This document shows positions 25,322 to 33,439 of a DNA stretch of 64,000 nt, piece by piece. Numbering within the stretch: the first letter of the stretch is position 1; each line of letters starts with the position of its first letter. Position numbers and translations under genes: made by a program. The DNA comes from Pedococcus bigeumensis. GTDB lineage: Bacteria > Actinomycetota > Actinomycetes > Actinomycetales > Dermatophilaceae. The notes below the pieces were generated by a model. It worked only from the letters and a program-made list of their open reading frames with translations. It searched no databases and was not told the DNA's origin. Location: the NCBI RefSeq assembly GCF_006438965.1, contig NZ_RCZM01000002.1:248001-312000 (forward strand), read 5' to 3'.

Positions 25322-25744
25322 GTGGAAGACCTCGATCGACGCATTGTCGACCTGCTGCGCGCCGACGGCCGGATGAGCTACACCGACCTCGGCAAGGCCA
25401 TGGGCCTGTCCACCTCGGCGGTGCACCAGCGCGTGCGCCGACTGGAGGAGCGCGGGGTGCTCAAGGGGTATGCCGCGATCGTGGACTACACCGCCCTCGA
25501 CCTCCCGCTCACGGCCTTCATCTCGATCTCACCGCTCGATCCCGCCGCCCCCGACGACATCCCCGACCGGATCCGGCACATCACCGAGCTCGATGCCTGT
25601 CACTCGGTTGCGGGCGAGGAGAACTACATCCTGAAAGCGCGGGTGCGTACCCCCGGCGACCTGGAGACCTTGCTGGCCCGGATCAGGGCCGCGGCCAACG
25701 TCGCGACCCGTACCACCGTGGTCCTCTCGACCCCCTGGGAGTAG
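25322..25744 (+). CDS. Lrp/AsnC family transcriptional regulator
   Basis: Regulator of 140 aa: N-terminal winged HTH (LDRRIVDLLRADGRMSYTDLGKAMGLSTSAVHQRVRRLEERGVLKGY) and C-terminal RAM ligand-binding beta-alpha domain (ACHSVAGEENYILKARV). Such proteins sense amino acids and form octamers. Target unknown; it lies 4 kb from a lysine-fermentation cluster, so a link to amino-acid catabolism is possible but only by position. Start chosen as GTG 25322, six bases after TAAGGT; an in-frame GTG at 25316 would lie inside the promoter spacer. Confidence 0.9.
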   Translation: MEDLDRRIVDLLRADGRMSYTDLGKAMGLSTSAVHQRVRRLEERGVLKGYAAIVDYTALDLPLTAFISISPLDPAAPDDIPDRIRHITELDACHSVAGEENYILKARVRTPGDLETLLARIRAAANVATRTTVVLSTPWE

Positions 25745-25752
25745 CCGGACCT

Positions 25753-25786
25753 CCGGCCTCAATGCTGGTCCGGCCTCAGTGCTGGT
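25753..25786. repeat. 17-bp tandem duplication at gene end
   Basis: Two adjacent 17-bp copies of CCGGCCTCARTGCTGGT, one mismatch. The right copy contains the last codons and stop of the glucoamylase-like gene (minus strand), the left copy follows the stop, so it looks like a small recent duplication. Confidence 0.8.
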
Positions 25787-26993
25787 CCAGCTCGTGGAGG
25801 GTCAGCAGGGTCAGCGCGGCCGTCCACACGAGGGGAGCAGGGCCAGCAGGCCGCCCGGTTCGCGTCACCTTCTCCGGCAGGGACCCGTATGCCGTGCGGT
25901 GGGCGTCGAGCCAGTCCAGCCAGCGCTGCGCGGTCTTGTCGTCGTGCGTCGCGGCGGCAGTGAGCGCCACCAATGCGGTCTCGGGCGTCCACGAGGCACC
26001 GTCTCGGGCCGTCCAGTCGGCACCGGGCGCCAGTCCTCCAGCGGGCTGCAGGGCCTTGTGCTGGTACCGGAGCCACGCACCACGGACGGCCCGGTCGGTC
26101 TGCGCTCCGCCCTGGTTCCGGAAGGGAGGCAGCAGCATCGCCACTGCGGCGTCGACGCCACCCTTCGAGCCGAACCGCTCGTAGTCCGGCCCGAAGCTGC
26201 GCGCGACGACCCGGCCAAGGCGGGCGCCGACCGCTCCCACGGCGGCTGCCTCAGTGGCCTGCCCCGTCGCGCGGTAGTCATCGGCCGCGGCTGTCAGTCC
26301 TGCGACCATCGGTGCCACCGTGCCCAGGCAGGTGCGGTCGACCGGCAGCTCCCAGTAGTCCGGCGACGGCGGAGGGAGCCGGCTTCCTGCGCCTACCAGC
26401 GTGGTGAGGGTCCGCACGCAGCGGTCCCGGAGGCCGGCCGCGGAGGCGGGGACACCCGCGGGATCCTCGGCGCGGACTTCCTTGATCGCCCACAGCACCC
26501 AGCCGCACCCGTCCGACTGTCGCGGGCGGTCGGACAGGGGTGACCCGTCGAGCCGGTACCGAGCCTGGAACCCGACCACTGGGTCGAACTCGAGCCGCGC
26601 GAGCCGGTCGAGGATCTGCGCTGCCTCCTCGTGGTGACCGCTGCGGCTCAGGGCGACCGCCGCGAACGACCCGTCTCTGGGCCAGAACTTCTTCCAGGGT
26701 CCACCGGGCCCGGCCGCCACGGTGCCGTTCGGGGACAGGAACGAGCGGAGGTCGACCAGCGCCCACCGAGCCATGTCCGCCCAGCGGGTTCCGCTGCCGG
26801 GCACGGTTCCGGTCTCCAACCAGAGCTGGTCGGCCCGGGCCTGCCCGCTCGCGACATAGGTGGCGGCAGCCCGGTATCCAGGCTCGGTGATGAGGCCATC
26901 CTCCGGGAGGTGGGCCCGCTGACCCGCCGTCGCGCCGAGCATGACGAGCGCGAGCAGCAGCACGAGCAACGACCGCGGTCGCCCTGTCCTCAT
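25776..26993 (-). CDS. Secreted glucoamylase-like (GH15-type) protein
   Basis: About 405 aa. N-terminal signal or anchor (RSLLVLLLALVMLGATAG) followed by an (alpha/alpha)6-barrel-type protein. PWKKFWPRDGSFAAVAL resembles the substrate-binding W-P-R-D motif of GH15 enzymes, and QSDGCGWVLWAI and SPDYWELPVDRTCLGTVAPM are further barrel segments. Likely acts on an alpha-linked glucan or trehalose-like substrate outside the cell, but the catalytic Glu pair is not clear to me. Start taken as ATG 26993, where the signal peptide begins; the frame to 27029 adds 12 residues without benefit. Convergent with the Lrp gene. Confidence 0.7.
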   Translation of the reverse strand: MRTGRPRSLLVLLLALVMLGATAGQRAHLPEDGLITEPGYRAAATYVASGQARADQLWLETGTVPGSGTRWADMARWALVDLRSFLSPNGTVAAGPGGPWKKFWPRDGSFAAVALSRSGHHEEAAQILDRLARLEFDPVVGFQARYRLDGSPLSDRPRQSDGCGWVLWAIKEVRAEDPAGVPASAAGLRDRCVRTLTTLVGAGSRLPPPSPDYWELPVDRTCLGTVAPMVAGLTAAADDYRATGQATEAAAVGAVGARLGRVVARSFGPDYERFGSKGGVDAAVAMLLPPFRNQGGAQTDRAVRGAWLRYQHKALQPAGGLAPGADWTARDGASWTPETALVALTAAATHDDKTAQRWLDWLDAHRTAYGSLPEKVTRTGRPAGPAPLVWTAALTLLTLHELDQH

Positions 26994-27071
26994 CTGACAC
27001 CCCCGCCCTGGTGGTCCAGTGGCCTCCACCGTAGTTCGGCCGGGGGATCGATGCAGGCCTTTGGCCTAACC

Positions 27072-27094
27072 ATCGCCCGCTTTCAGCGGGCGAT
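27072..27094 (-). terminator. Hairpin over the ybaK stop codon
   Basis: ATCGCCCGCT, loop TTC, AGCGGGCGAT: perfect 10-bp stem with a 3-base loop. It spans the stop codon (minus strand TGA at 27085-27083) so the last codons and termination signal overlap. No U run follows. Confidence 0.6.
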
Positions 27095-27574
27095 CGAGGC
27101 CACCCGGGCGTTGGTAGCCGTGACCAGGTCGGCCGGGCTCAGCGAGACGTCGATTCCGCGGCGTCCTCCCGAGACGTAGACGGTGTCGAAGCCCAGCGCG
27201 GACGCGTCCACCACGGTCGACAGCGCCCTTTTCTGCCCGATCGGGGAGATCCCACCGACGACCATCCCTGACGAGCGCTCTGCGTCGGCAGGCTGGGCCA
27301 TGGCGACCTTCTTGACGCCGAGGGCGGCGGCGACGGCCTTGAGGTCGAGCTGCCGGTCCACGGGGACGACACCCACGGCCAGCCCCCGGTCACCCTCGAC
27401 GAGCAACGTCTTGAAGACCTGGGCCGGCGGCACCGACAACGCGGCAGCGGCCTCCAGTCCGTAGGAGGCCGCTGCCGGGTCGTGGTCGTAGGGGTGCACC
27501 TGGAACGCCAGTCCCAGCCGGGTCAGCGCGCTGGTGGCGGGGGTGCCGGCAGCGGCGTCACGGCGCTTGCCCAT
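27083..27574 (-). CDS. ybaK: Cys-tRNA(Pro) deacylase, YbaK/EbsC family
   Basis: Trans-editing enzyme that hydrolyses Cys-tRNA(Pro) mischarged by ProRS (family knowledge); 163 aa. Family features: ASYGLEAAAALSVPPAQVFKTLLVE with the conserved catalytic Lys, KVAMAQPADAERSSGMVVGGISPIGQKR, and the C-terminal GRRGIDVSLSPADL. ATG 27574 gives a normal N-terminus. It lies downstream of bioY with a 37-bp gap containing one copy of the GTATGCCG motif, and ends in a hairpin overlapping the stop. Confidence 0.9.
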   Translation of the reverse strand: MGKRRDAAAGTPATSALTRLGLAFQVHPYDHDPAAASYGLEAAAALSVPPAQVFKTLLVEGDRGLAVGVVPVDRQLDLKAVAAALGVKKVAMAQPADAERSSGMVVGGISPIGQKRALSTVVDASALGFDTVYVSGGRRGIDVSLSPADLVTATNARVASIAR

Positions 27575-27611
27575 GCGAGTGTCCGTATGCCGTGGTGCTG
27601 AGGCGGGTGGG

Positions 27612-28223
27612 TCAGTGCTTGTCGACGCGCTTGACCAGGGACCAGGCAGCCGGCAGGAGGCCTGCAGCCGCCGCGATCTTGATGGCGTCGCCGATCAGGA
27701 AGGGGGTCATGCCCGCGGCCAGGCCGGCACGCAGGTCCATGCCGGTGGAGTTCATCAGCCAGGACACACCCACGGAGTAGATGACCAGGTTGCCGAGCAC
27801 CATGGTGATTGCCGTCCTGAGGACGGTGCGGTCGCCGCCGCGCTGGGCGAGCCAGCCGACGAGCGCGCCGGCGAGGACGAAGCCGATGACATAGCCGAAC
27901 GTCGCACCACCCCAGCCGTCCTTGTGGTTGGCGAACCAGTTCACGCCCAGGCCACCCGCCACCAGGTAGGTGCCCACGCTGAGCAGGCCGCGCACACCGC
28001 CGAGCGAGGCGCCGGTGAGCAGGACGGCGAAGGTGCCGAGCGTCAGGGGGACGGGGGTGCCCGGGAGCGGGATGCTCCACTGGGCCAGCAGGCCGATGAA
28101 ACCGGCACCGGCTGCGATGAGGAGGACGTCACGGACGCGCGTGCCGACCCATGCGGGGACGCCCACCACAGCTGGGACGTAGTCGGCCAGTACGCGCTTG
28201 CGGGGGATGGCGATAGCAGTCAC
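27612..28223 (-). CDS. bioY: Biotin transporter BioY
   Basis: Membrane S-component for biotin uptake, 203 aa with about six membrane helices. The family motif GxxxG-rich first helices are present (LLIAAGAGFIGLLAQWSIPLPGTPVPLTLGT and FAVLLTGASLGGVRGLLSV), and the biotin-site region GGATFGYVIGFVLAGALVG is present. No BioM or BioN ATPase partners are adjacent; solitary BioY or sharing with a distant energy module is known elsewhere. GTG 28223 lies six bases after TAGGTT. Confidence 0.92.
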   Translation of the reverse strand: MTAIAIPRKRVLADYVPAVVGVPAWVGTRVRDVLLIAAGAGFIGLLAQWSIPLPGTPVPLTLGTFAVLLTGASLGGVRGLLSVGTYLVAGGLGVNWFANHKDGWGGATFGYVIGFVLAGALVGWLAQRGGDRTVLRTAITMVLGNLVIYSVGVSWLMNSTGMDLRAGLAAGMTPFLIGDAIKIAAAAGLLPAAWSLVKRVDKH

Positions 28224-28229
28224 GGGAGC

Positions 28230-28235
28230 AACCTA
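28230..28235 (-). promoter_or_regulatory. -10 hexamer of bioY (leaderless)
   Basis: Minus strand TAGGTT, six bases, GTG 28223. No long leader, so a biotin-responsive RNA element is excluded if this promoter is used. Confidence 0.5.
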
Positions 28236-28346
28236 GCGAAAGCCGGCCGCGCGGCATACGCACGTCTCACGTCGGCCACATCACATTCAGCCGACGGACG
28301 GCGGCAGAACCCTTGTTCGACCGCCGCCCGACGAGCGCTGGAGACC

Positions 28347-29792
28347 TCAGACGAGCGACGCCTCGCGGCTTGCCGCGGCGCGCGCGATGGCGACCTCGTG
28401 GGCAGCCTCGTGGTCGCCCTCCTCGCGCCACCACTGCTGGCCGGCTTCGGGGAGGGTGTAGATCGGGTCGTAGTAGACGTAGTCCCGCGACAGGGCGTCG
28501 GTGTCGGCGCTCTCGATGGAGGTGCGGTAGTTCTTGCGCCAGAACGACATTCCGCGCTCGGTGTCATAGCTGTCGACCTGGTGCACCCAGCGCTTGCCGA
28601 CGAACGGGACGTCGCAGACGATGCGCGGCGTGGCGAAGCCAGGCAGGTAGCCCATCATCGAGTGCTGCAGGTGCTGGGCCTCTGCCAGCGAGAGCCGCCA
28701 GTGCTCGGAGAACGGGATCATGTCGCACATGTAGAAGTAGTAGGGCGTGATCATCGCGTCGTCCTGCAGGGCGAAGCAGAGGTCGAGCAGCTGCTCGGTG
28801 GAGTCGTTGATGCCGCGCATCAGGACACCCTGGTTGCGCACGTCCCGCACGCCTGCCTCGAGCATCGCCTTGGACGCGTCGGCCACCAGCGGGGTCACCG
28901 ACTGGGCGTTGTTGACGTGGGTGTGGATGGCCAGCGAGACGCCACGTGAGCGGGCCTTGGCGGACACCCGCGCGACGCCCTCGACCACGTCCGGCTGCAG
29001 CCAGTGCTGGGGCAGACCCATCAGGGCCTTGGTGGCCAGTCGGATGTCGCGGATGTTCTCGACGTCGAGCAGCTTGTCGATGAAGCCTTCGAGGTTCTTC
29101 CACGGCATGTTGGCGACGTCGCCGCCGGAGACGACGACGTCGCGCACCTGGGGAGTCTGCTGCAGGTAGGCCAGCATCGCGGCGTAGCGGTCGACCGGCT
29201 TGCCGGTGAGCTTGAGCTTGTCGATGACGGCCGTCGAGTTGCCGACGAGGTCCATCCGGGTGCAGTGGCCGCAGTACTGCGGGCAGGTCGGGAGCAGCTC
29301 GGCCAGCACCTTGGTGGGGTAGCGGTGGGTCAGGCCCTCGGCGACCCACATGTCGTGCTCGTGCAGGCTGTCACGGGTCGCGTGGGGGTGGCTCGGCCAG
29401 TCGGTGCGTCGGTCGGAGAACACCGGGAGCATGTAGCGACGGACCGGGTCGGCGTAGAACGCCCGGGTGAACTCGGTCCCGGCGGCCGGCATCGTGCCGT
29501 CGGTCCAGGTCATCTCGCTGACCATGGTGTTCATCATCTGCGGGGGGACGAGCATCGACATCGTGGCTCGCTCGGCCTGGTCGCGCTCGAGGTCGGCGTA
29601 GAACGCGTCGGTGAGCAGGTCACCCATCAGCTCGCGGAGCTGCTTGATGTTCTTGACGCAGTGCGCCCGCTGCCACTGGGCGCTGGCCCAGTCCTCGGCG
29701 GTGACGTCACGCCACCCGGCGAAACGGGTCCAGTCGGGCTCTACCAGCTCGCGGTGGCGGTAGACATAGGGCTGCTCGATCGTGGTGCTCAT
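28347..29792 (-). CDS. kamA: Lysine 2,3-aminomutase (radical SAM, PLP)
   Basis: Interconverts L-lysine and L-beta-lysine, first step of lysine fermentation. Protein of 481 aa from ATG 29792. Radical-SAM cluster motif CPQYCGHC (CxxxCxxC, about residue 165). VSGGDVANMPWKNL follows, then LMRGINDSTEQL and YFYMCDMIP, both keeping the Asp residues equivalent to those that hold the substrate amino group in clostridial enzymes. A PLP-type Lys occurs in CDVPFVGKRW. It is longer than the 416-aa clostridial type. It is divergent from kdd (86-bp gap) and 9.5 kb from kamDE, which together argue for lysine rather than another aminomutase substrate. The 123-bp stretch downstream to bioY holds one motif copy. 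Confidence 0.85.
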   Translation of the reverse strand: MSTTIEQPYVYRHRELVEPDWTRFAGWRDVTAEDWASAQWQRAHCVKNIKQLRELMGDLLTDAFYADLERDQAERATMSMLVPPQMMNTMVSEMTWTDGTMPAAGTEFTRAFYADPVRRYMLPVFSDRRTDWPSHPHATRDSLHEHDMWVAEGLTHRYPTKVLAELLPTCPQYCGHCTRMDLVGNSTAVIDKLKLTGKPVDRYAAMLAYLQQTPQVRDVVVSGGDVANMPWKNLEGFIDKLLDVENIRDIRLATKALMGLPQHWLQPDVVEGVARVSAKARSRGVSLAIHTHVNNAQSVTPLVADASKAMLEAGVRDVRNQGVLMRGINDSTEQLLDLCFALQDDAMITPYYFYMCDMIPFSEHWRLSLAEAQHLQHSMMGYLPGFATPRIVCDVPFVGKRWVHQVDSYDTERGMSFWRKNYRTSIESADTDALSRDYVYYDPIYTLPEAGQQWWREEGDHEAAHEVAIARAAASREASLV

Positions 29793-29799
29793 ACGTGGC

Positions 29800-29805
29800 A
29801 GGATA
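29800..29805 (-). promoter_or_regulatory. -10 hexamer of kamA (leaderless)
   Basis: Minus strand TATCCT, seven bases, ATG 29792. Confidence 0.5.
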
Positions 29806-29878
29806 CGGGACAGACTCCGGTGATCAGGACGTCTGACAGCAAGATTTCCGTAACGTGTCGTCGAATTTGGGAGATTCT

Positions 29879-30931
29879 GTGTCTCGCACCCCCTCCTCGC
29901 CGGTGGGCTTGCACCGCGTCCTCGAGCCCGCAGAGGCCTCGCTGCCCCAGGCCGCGCAGCGGCTGGACGCCACACCGGAGCTGTGGCCCGACGAGGTGCG
30001 GATCAGCATCGAGACCCTGAACCTCGACGCCGCGTCGTTCCGTCAGCTGTCCGAGAAGCACGCCGGCGACGGCGCGGCGGTCCGCGCCGAGGTGCTCGAC
30101 ATCGTCGCCACCCGCGGCAAGATGCAGAACCCCGTCACCGGTTCCGGGGGGATGCTCATCGGCACCGTCGAGGAGGTCGGCCCGGAGTCGTCACTGGGTC
30201 TGGCCGTAGGCGACCACGTCGCCACCCTGGTGTCGCTGTCCCTCACCCCCCTCGTCATCACCGACGACCTCGCCAAGTGGGACGGGCGTTCCGAGCGGGT
30301 CCCGGCCCAGGGTCACGCGATCCTGTTCGGCCGGTCCATCGCGGCCCAGCTCCCCGACGACCTGAGCCCCGACCTGGCCCTCATGGTCATGGACGTGTGT
30401 GGCGCGCCTGCTCTCGTGGCCCGCGTGGTGGGGGAGTATGCCGCGCGCGGCATCAGTCCCACCGTGTGCGTCCTCGGCGGGGCCGGCAAGTCCGGCTCGC
30501 TGTCGCTCGCGGCCGCGGCGGATGCCGGAGCCGGGCGACGGATCGCCGTGGTGCCGTTCGGGCGTGAGGCAGACCTGCTCGCCGGCACCGGGCTGGCCGA
30601 CGAGGTCGTCATCGCCGACGCCCGGAGCCCGCTGGGGCTGTCCGAGGCGGTCGCTGCCGCCGGTGGTCCGGCCGACATCACCGTGGTCTGCGTCGACGTC
30701 CCCGGCTGCGAGCAGCCGGCCATCCTGTCGACGGCCCAGGGCGGCACGATCATCTTCTTCTCGATGGCGACCAACTTCGCCGCGGCCGCGCTGGGAGCCG
30801 AGGGTGCCGCCGCCGACGTGCGGATGCTGGTGGGCAACGGCTACGTCCCCGGCCACGCGGCATACGCCCTCGACCTGATCCGGGGCAACGCCGCGGTGCG
30901 GGGCCTGTTCGAGGGGCGCCTGGAGCACTAG
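29879..30931 (+). CDS. kdd: L-erythro-3,5-diaminohexanoate dehydrogenase
   Basis: NAD(P)-dependent oxidative deamination of 3,5-diaminohexanoate to 5-amino-3-oxohexanoate, third step of lysine fermentation. About 350 aa from GTG 29879, which has GGGAG 5 bases upstream; the earlier GTG at 29855 lacks one. Family pattern: GLHRVLEPAEASLPQAAQRLD at the N-terminus, KMQNPVTGSGGMLIGTV, and a Rossmann segment VCVLGGAGKSGSLSLAAA. It resembles medium-chain zinc-type dehydrogenases. Divergent from kamA, and 50 bases upstream of phosphoketolase on the same strand. Confidence 0.85.
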   Translation: MSRTPSSPVGLHRVLEPAEASLPQAAQRLDATPELWPDEVRISIETLNLDAASFRQLSEKHAGDGAAVRAEVLDIVATRGKMQNPVTGSGGMLIGTVEEVGPESSLGLAVGDHVATLVSLSLTPLVITDDLAKWDGRSERVPAQGHAILFGRSIAAQLPDDLSPDLALMVMDVCGAPALVARVVGEYAARGISPTVCVLGGAGKSGSLSLAAAADAGAGRRIAVVPFGREADLLAGTGLADEVVIADARSPLGLSEAVAAAGGPADITVVCVDVPGCEQPAILSTAQGGTIIFFSMATNFAAAALGAEGAAADVRMLVGNGYVPGHAAYALDLIRGNAAVRGLFEGRLEH

Positions 30932-30981
30932 CGGGACCTTTGGCCTGTCGCGGAGGTGGCGGTCCGTGGTGTCGTGGGGGC

Positions 30982-33429
30982 ATGCGGCAGACCACAGCTG
31001 TGCCCTCGACCGATACCTACGCCCCCGAAGACCTGCAGCTGGACCTTCGGTGGTGGGCCGCGGCCAACTACCTCACGGTCGGTCAGATCTACCTGCGGGA
31101 CAACGCGCTGCTCCGTGACCCACTGACCCTGGCCCACATCAAGCCGCGCCTGCTCGGCCACTGGGGGACCAGCCCCGGTCTCTCGATGGTCTACGCCCTG
31201 GTCAACCGCCGGATCCGCGAGACCGACACCGACTGGCTCTACGTCACCGGCCCGGGCCACGGTGGGCCTGCCCTCGTCGCTGCTGCGTGGCTCGAAGGCA
31301 CCTACAGCGAGGTCTACCCGCACATCGGCGACGACGCGGAAGGCGTGCTGCGGCTGTTCCGGCAGTTCTCCTCGCCAGGGGGCATCCCCAGCCACGTGAG
31401 CGTGCAGACCCCCGGCTCTATCCACGAAGGTGGCGAGCTCGGCTACGCGTTGGTCCATGCCGCGGGTGCGGCCTTCGACCACCCCGACCTCGTGGTGGCC
31501 TGCGTCGTCGGCGACGGTGAGGCCGAGACCGGGCCGCTCGCTGCATCGTGGCGGCTGCCCAACTTCCTCAACCCGCGCCGGGACGGCGCCGTGCTGCCGA
31601 TCCTGCACGTCAACGGCTACAAGATCGCCGGACCAACCGTTCTCGGGCGCACCTCCGACGAGGACGTCGAGGCCTACCTGCGCAGCCAGGGCTGGGACCC
31701 GGTGACTGTGAGCGGTGACGACCCGGGGCTGGTCTTCCCGGCGTTCCGTGCGGCCCTCGCGGAGGCTCATGACCGGATCCGTGAGATCCAGGCCACCGCC
31801 CGCATGGCCGACGGCCGAGCCGAGCCGGTGCGGCACCCGTGGCCCGCCATCGTGATGCGGACCCCCAAGGGGTGGACCGGCCCCGACGTCGTGGACGGCA
31901 AGCAGGTGCAGGGCACCAACCTGTCCCACCAGGTCCCGCTGGCCGGCCTGGCCGGCGACCCCGAGCACCTGCGGATGCTCGAGGAGTGGATGCACACCTA
32001 TCGCCCCGATGAGCTCTTCGACGCCGCGGGCAGGCTCGTGCCCGAGCTGCGCGAGCTCGCTCCCTCCGGCGACAAGCGGATGTCGGCAACGCCGTATGCC
32101 AACGGCGGTCGGCTCCGGACCGAGCTGCCACTGCCGGACCTCGTGTCCTACGAGGTGCCGATGGACCCGAGCTCCCGTGGGCGCGCGATGGTGGAGAACA
32201 CCATCACCGCGGGCCGGCTGATGCGCGACGTGTATGCCGCGACGACCACCCCCGACGGTGGCGGCACCTTCCGGCTCTTCTCACCCGACGAGACGGCGAG
32301 CAACCGGCTCCAGCCGGTCTTCGACGTCACCGACCGCTGCTTCATGGGACCGCTCCGGGAGACCGACGAACACCTCGGGCCGGACGGCCGCGTGATGGAG
32401 ATCCTCAGCGAGCACCTCTGCCAGGGCTGGCTGGAGGGCTACCTGCTCAGCGGCAGACACGGTGTGTTCGCCACCTACGAGGCCTTTGCGATGGTGTCGG
32501 CATCGATGGCGGTGCAGCACGTGAAGTGGCTCCAGCACGCCCGGGAGCTCCCATGGCGAGCCGATGTCTCGTCGCTCAACGTGCTGCTCACCTCGACCTG
32601 CTGGCGCAACGACCACAACGGGTTCTCCCACCAGGGACCGGGGCTGATCGACTGCCTCATCCCGCTGTCGCCCGAGGTCGTCCGGGTGTGGCTGCCGCCG
32701 GACGCCAACACGACCCTGTCCATCACCGACCACTGCCTGCGCAGCACCAACCACGTCAACCTCATCGTCGTCGACAAGCAGAAGCACCTGCAGTACCTCT
32801 CGCTCGAAGAGGCGAACGCCCACTGCGCTGCCGGTGCGGGGGTCTGGGAGTGGGCCAGCACCTGCGGGCCCGACGAGGAGCCCGACATCGTGCTGGCCTG
32901 CGCCGGCGACGTCCCGACCCAGGAGGCCCTCGCCGCGGCGGAGCTGCTGGCCGAGCACGTGCCCGACCTGAAGGTGCGGTTCGTCAACGTCGTCGACCTG
33001 ATGGCCCTGCTGCCGGAGAACGACCACCCGCACGGCTTTGCCGACAGCCAGTTCGACGACCTCTTCACGGCCGACAAGCACGTGGTGTTCGCCTTCCACG
33101 GCTACCCGAGGGCGGTGCACCAGCTGATCCACGGGCGCAGCAACCCGGGGCGCTTCCACGTTCGCGGGTTCGCTGAGCAGGGCACGACGACGACGCCGTT
33201 CGACATGGTCGTGCTCAACCGGATGAGCCGGTTCCACCTCGCCCAGGAGGTGCTGCGCCGGGCCGACCGACGGGTTCCCGGGTGGGACCAGCTGACAGCC
33301 CTCTGTGAGCGGCGGCTCGCCGAGCACCGGCCCTACATCGAGGAGCACCTCGAGGACCTGCCCGACATCGCGGACTGGACGTGGCGAGGGGAGCTGGGCA
33401 GGGGGGCACCGACTGGACCGGGCCGGTAG
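30982..33429 (+). CDS. xfp: Xylulose-5-phosphate/fructose-6-phosphate phosphoketolase
   Basis: Thiamine-diphosphate enzyme cleaving xylulose 5-phosphate (and often fructose 6-phosphate) to acetyl phosphate and a sugar phosphate. About 815 aa, usual for the family. Signatures EGGELGYAL and GDGEAETGPLA match both phosphoketolase patterns; GPGHGGPALVAAAW, VNGYKIAGPT and a C-terminal ThDP-fold domain are present. ATG 30982 follows a GGGGG run; 30940 is the far end of the open frame. The TAG stop doubles as the -10 start of pta, which takes acetyl phosphate onward, and ackA follows, so the three form an acetyl-phosphate module. Confidence 0.93.
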   Translation: MRQTTAVPSTDTYAPEDLQLDLRWWAAANYLTVGQIYLRDNALLRDPLTLAHIKPRLLGHWGTSPGLSMVYALVNRRIRETDTDWLYVTGPGHGGPALVAAAWLEGTYSEVYPHIGDDAEGVLRLFRQFSSPGGIPSHVSVQTPGSIHEGGELGYALVHAAGAAFDHPDLVVACVVGDGEAETGPLAASWRLPNFLNPRRDGAVLPILHVNGYKIAGPTVLGRTSDEDVEAYLRSQGWDPVTVSGDDPGLVFPAFRAALAEAHDRIREIQATARMADGRAEPVRHPWPAIVMRTPKGWTGPDVVDGKQVQGTNLSHQVPLAGLAGDPEHLRMLEEWMHTYRPDELFDAAGRLVPELRELAPSGDKRMSATPYANGGRLRTELPLPDLVSYEVPMDPSSRGRAMVENTITAGRLMRDVYAATTTPDGGGTFRLFSPDETASNRLQPVFDVTDRCFMGPLRETDEHLGPDGRVMEILSEHLCQGWLEGYLLSGRHGVFATYEAFAMVSASMAVQHVKWLQHARELPWRADVSSLNVLLTSTCWRNDHNGFSHQGPGLIDCLIPLSPEVVRVWLPPDANTTLSITDHCLRSTNHVNLIVVDKQKHLQYLSLEEANAHCAAGAGVWEWASTCGPDEEPDIVLACAGDVPTQEALAAAELLAEHVPDLKVRFVNVVDLMALLPENDHPHGFADSQFDDLFTADKHVVFAFHGYPRAVHQLIHGRSNPGRFHVRGFAEQGTTTTPFDMVVLNRMSRFHLAQEVLRRADRRVPGWDQLTALCERRLAEHRPYIEEHLEDLPDIADWTWRGELGRGAPTGPGR

Positions 33430-33432
33430 TTT
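33427..33432 (+). promoter_or_regulatory. -10 hexamer overlapping xfp stop (leaderless)
   Basis: TAGTTT, seven bases, GTG 33440; TAG is the phosphoketolase stop. Confidence 0.5.
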
Positions 33433-33439
33433 CGACCCC

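Noticed and set aside
29824-29836. TCAG-GACGT-CTGA inverted repeat between kamA and kdd as an operator
   Set aside because: Arms are only four bases and mismatched beyond; no second copy, so it is not distinguishable from chance.
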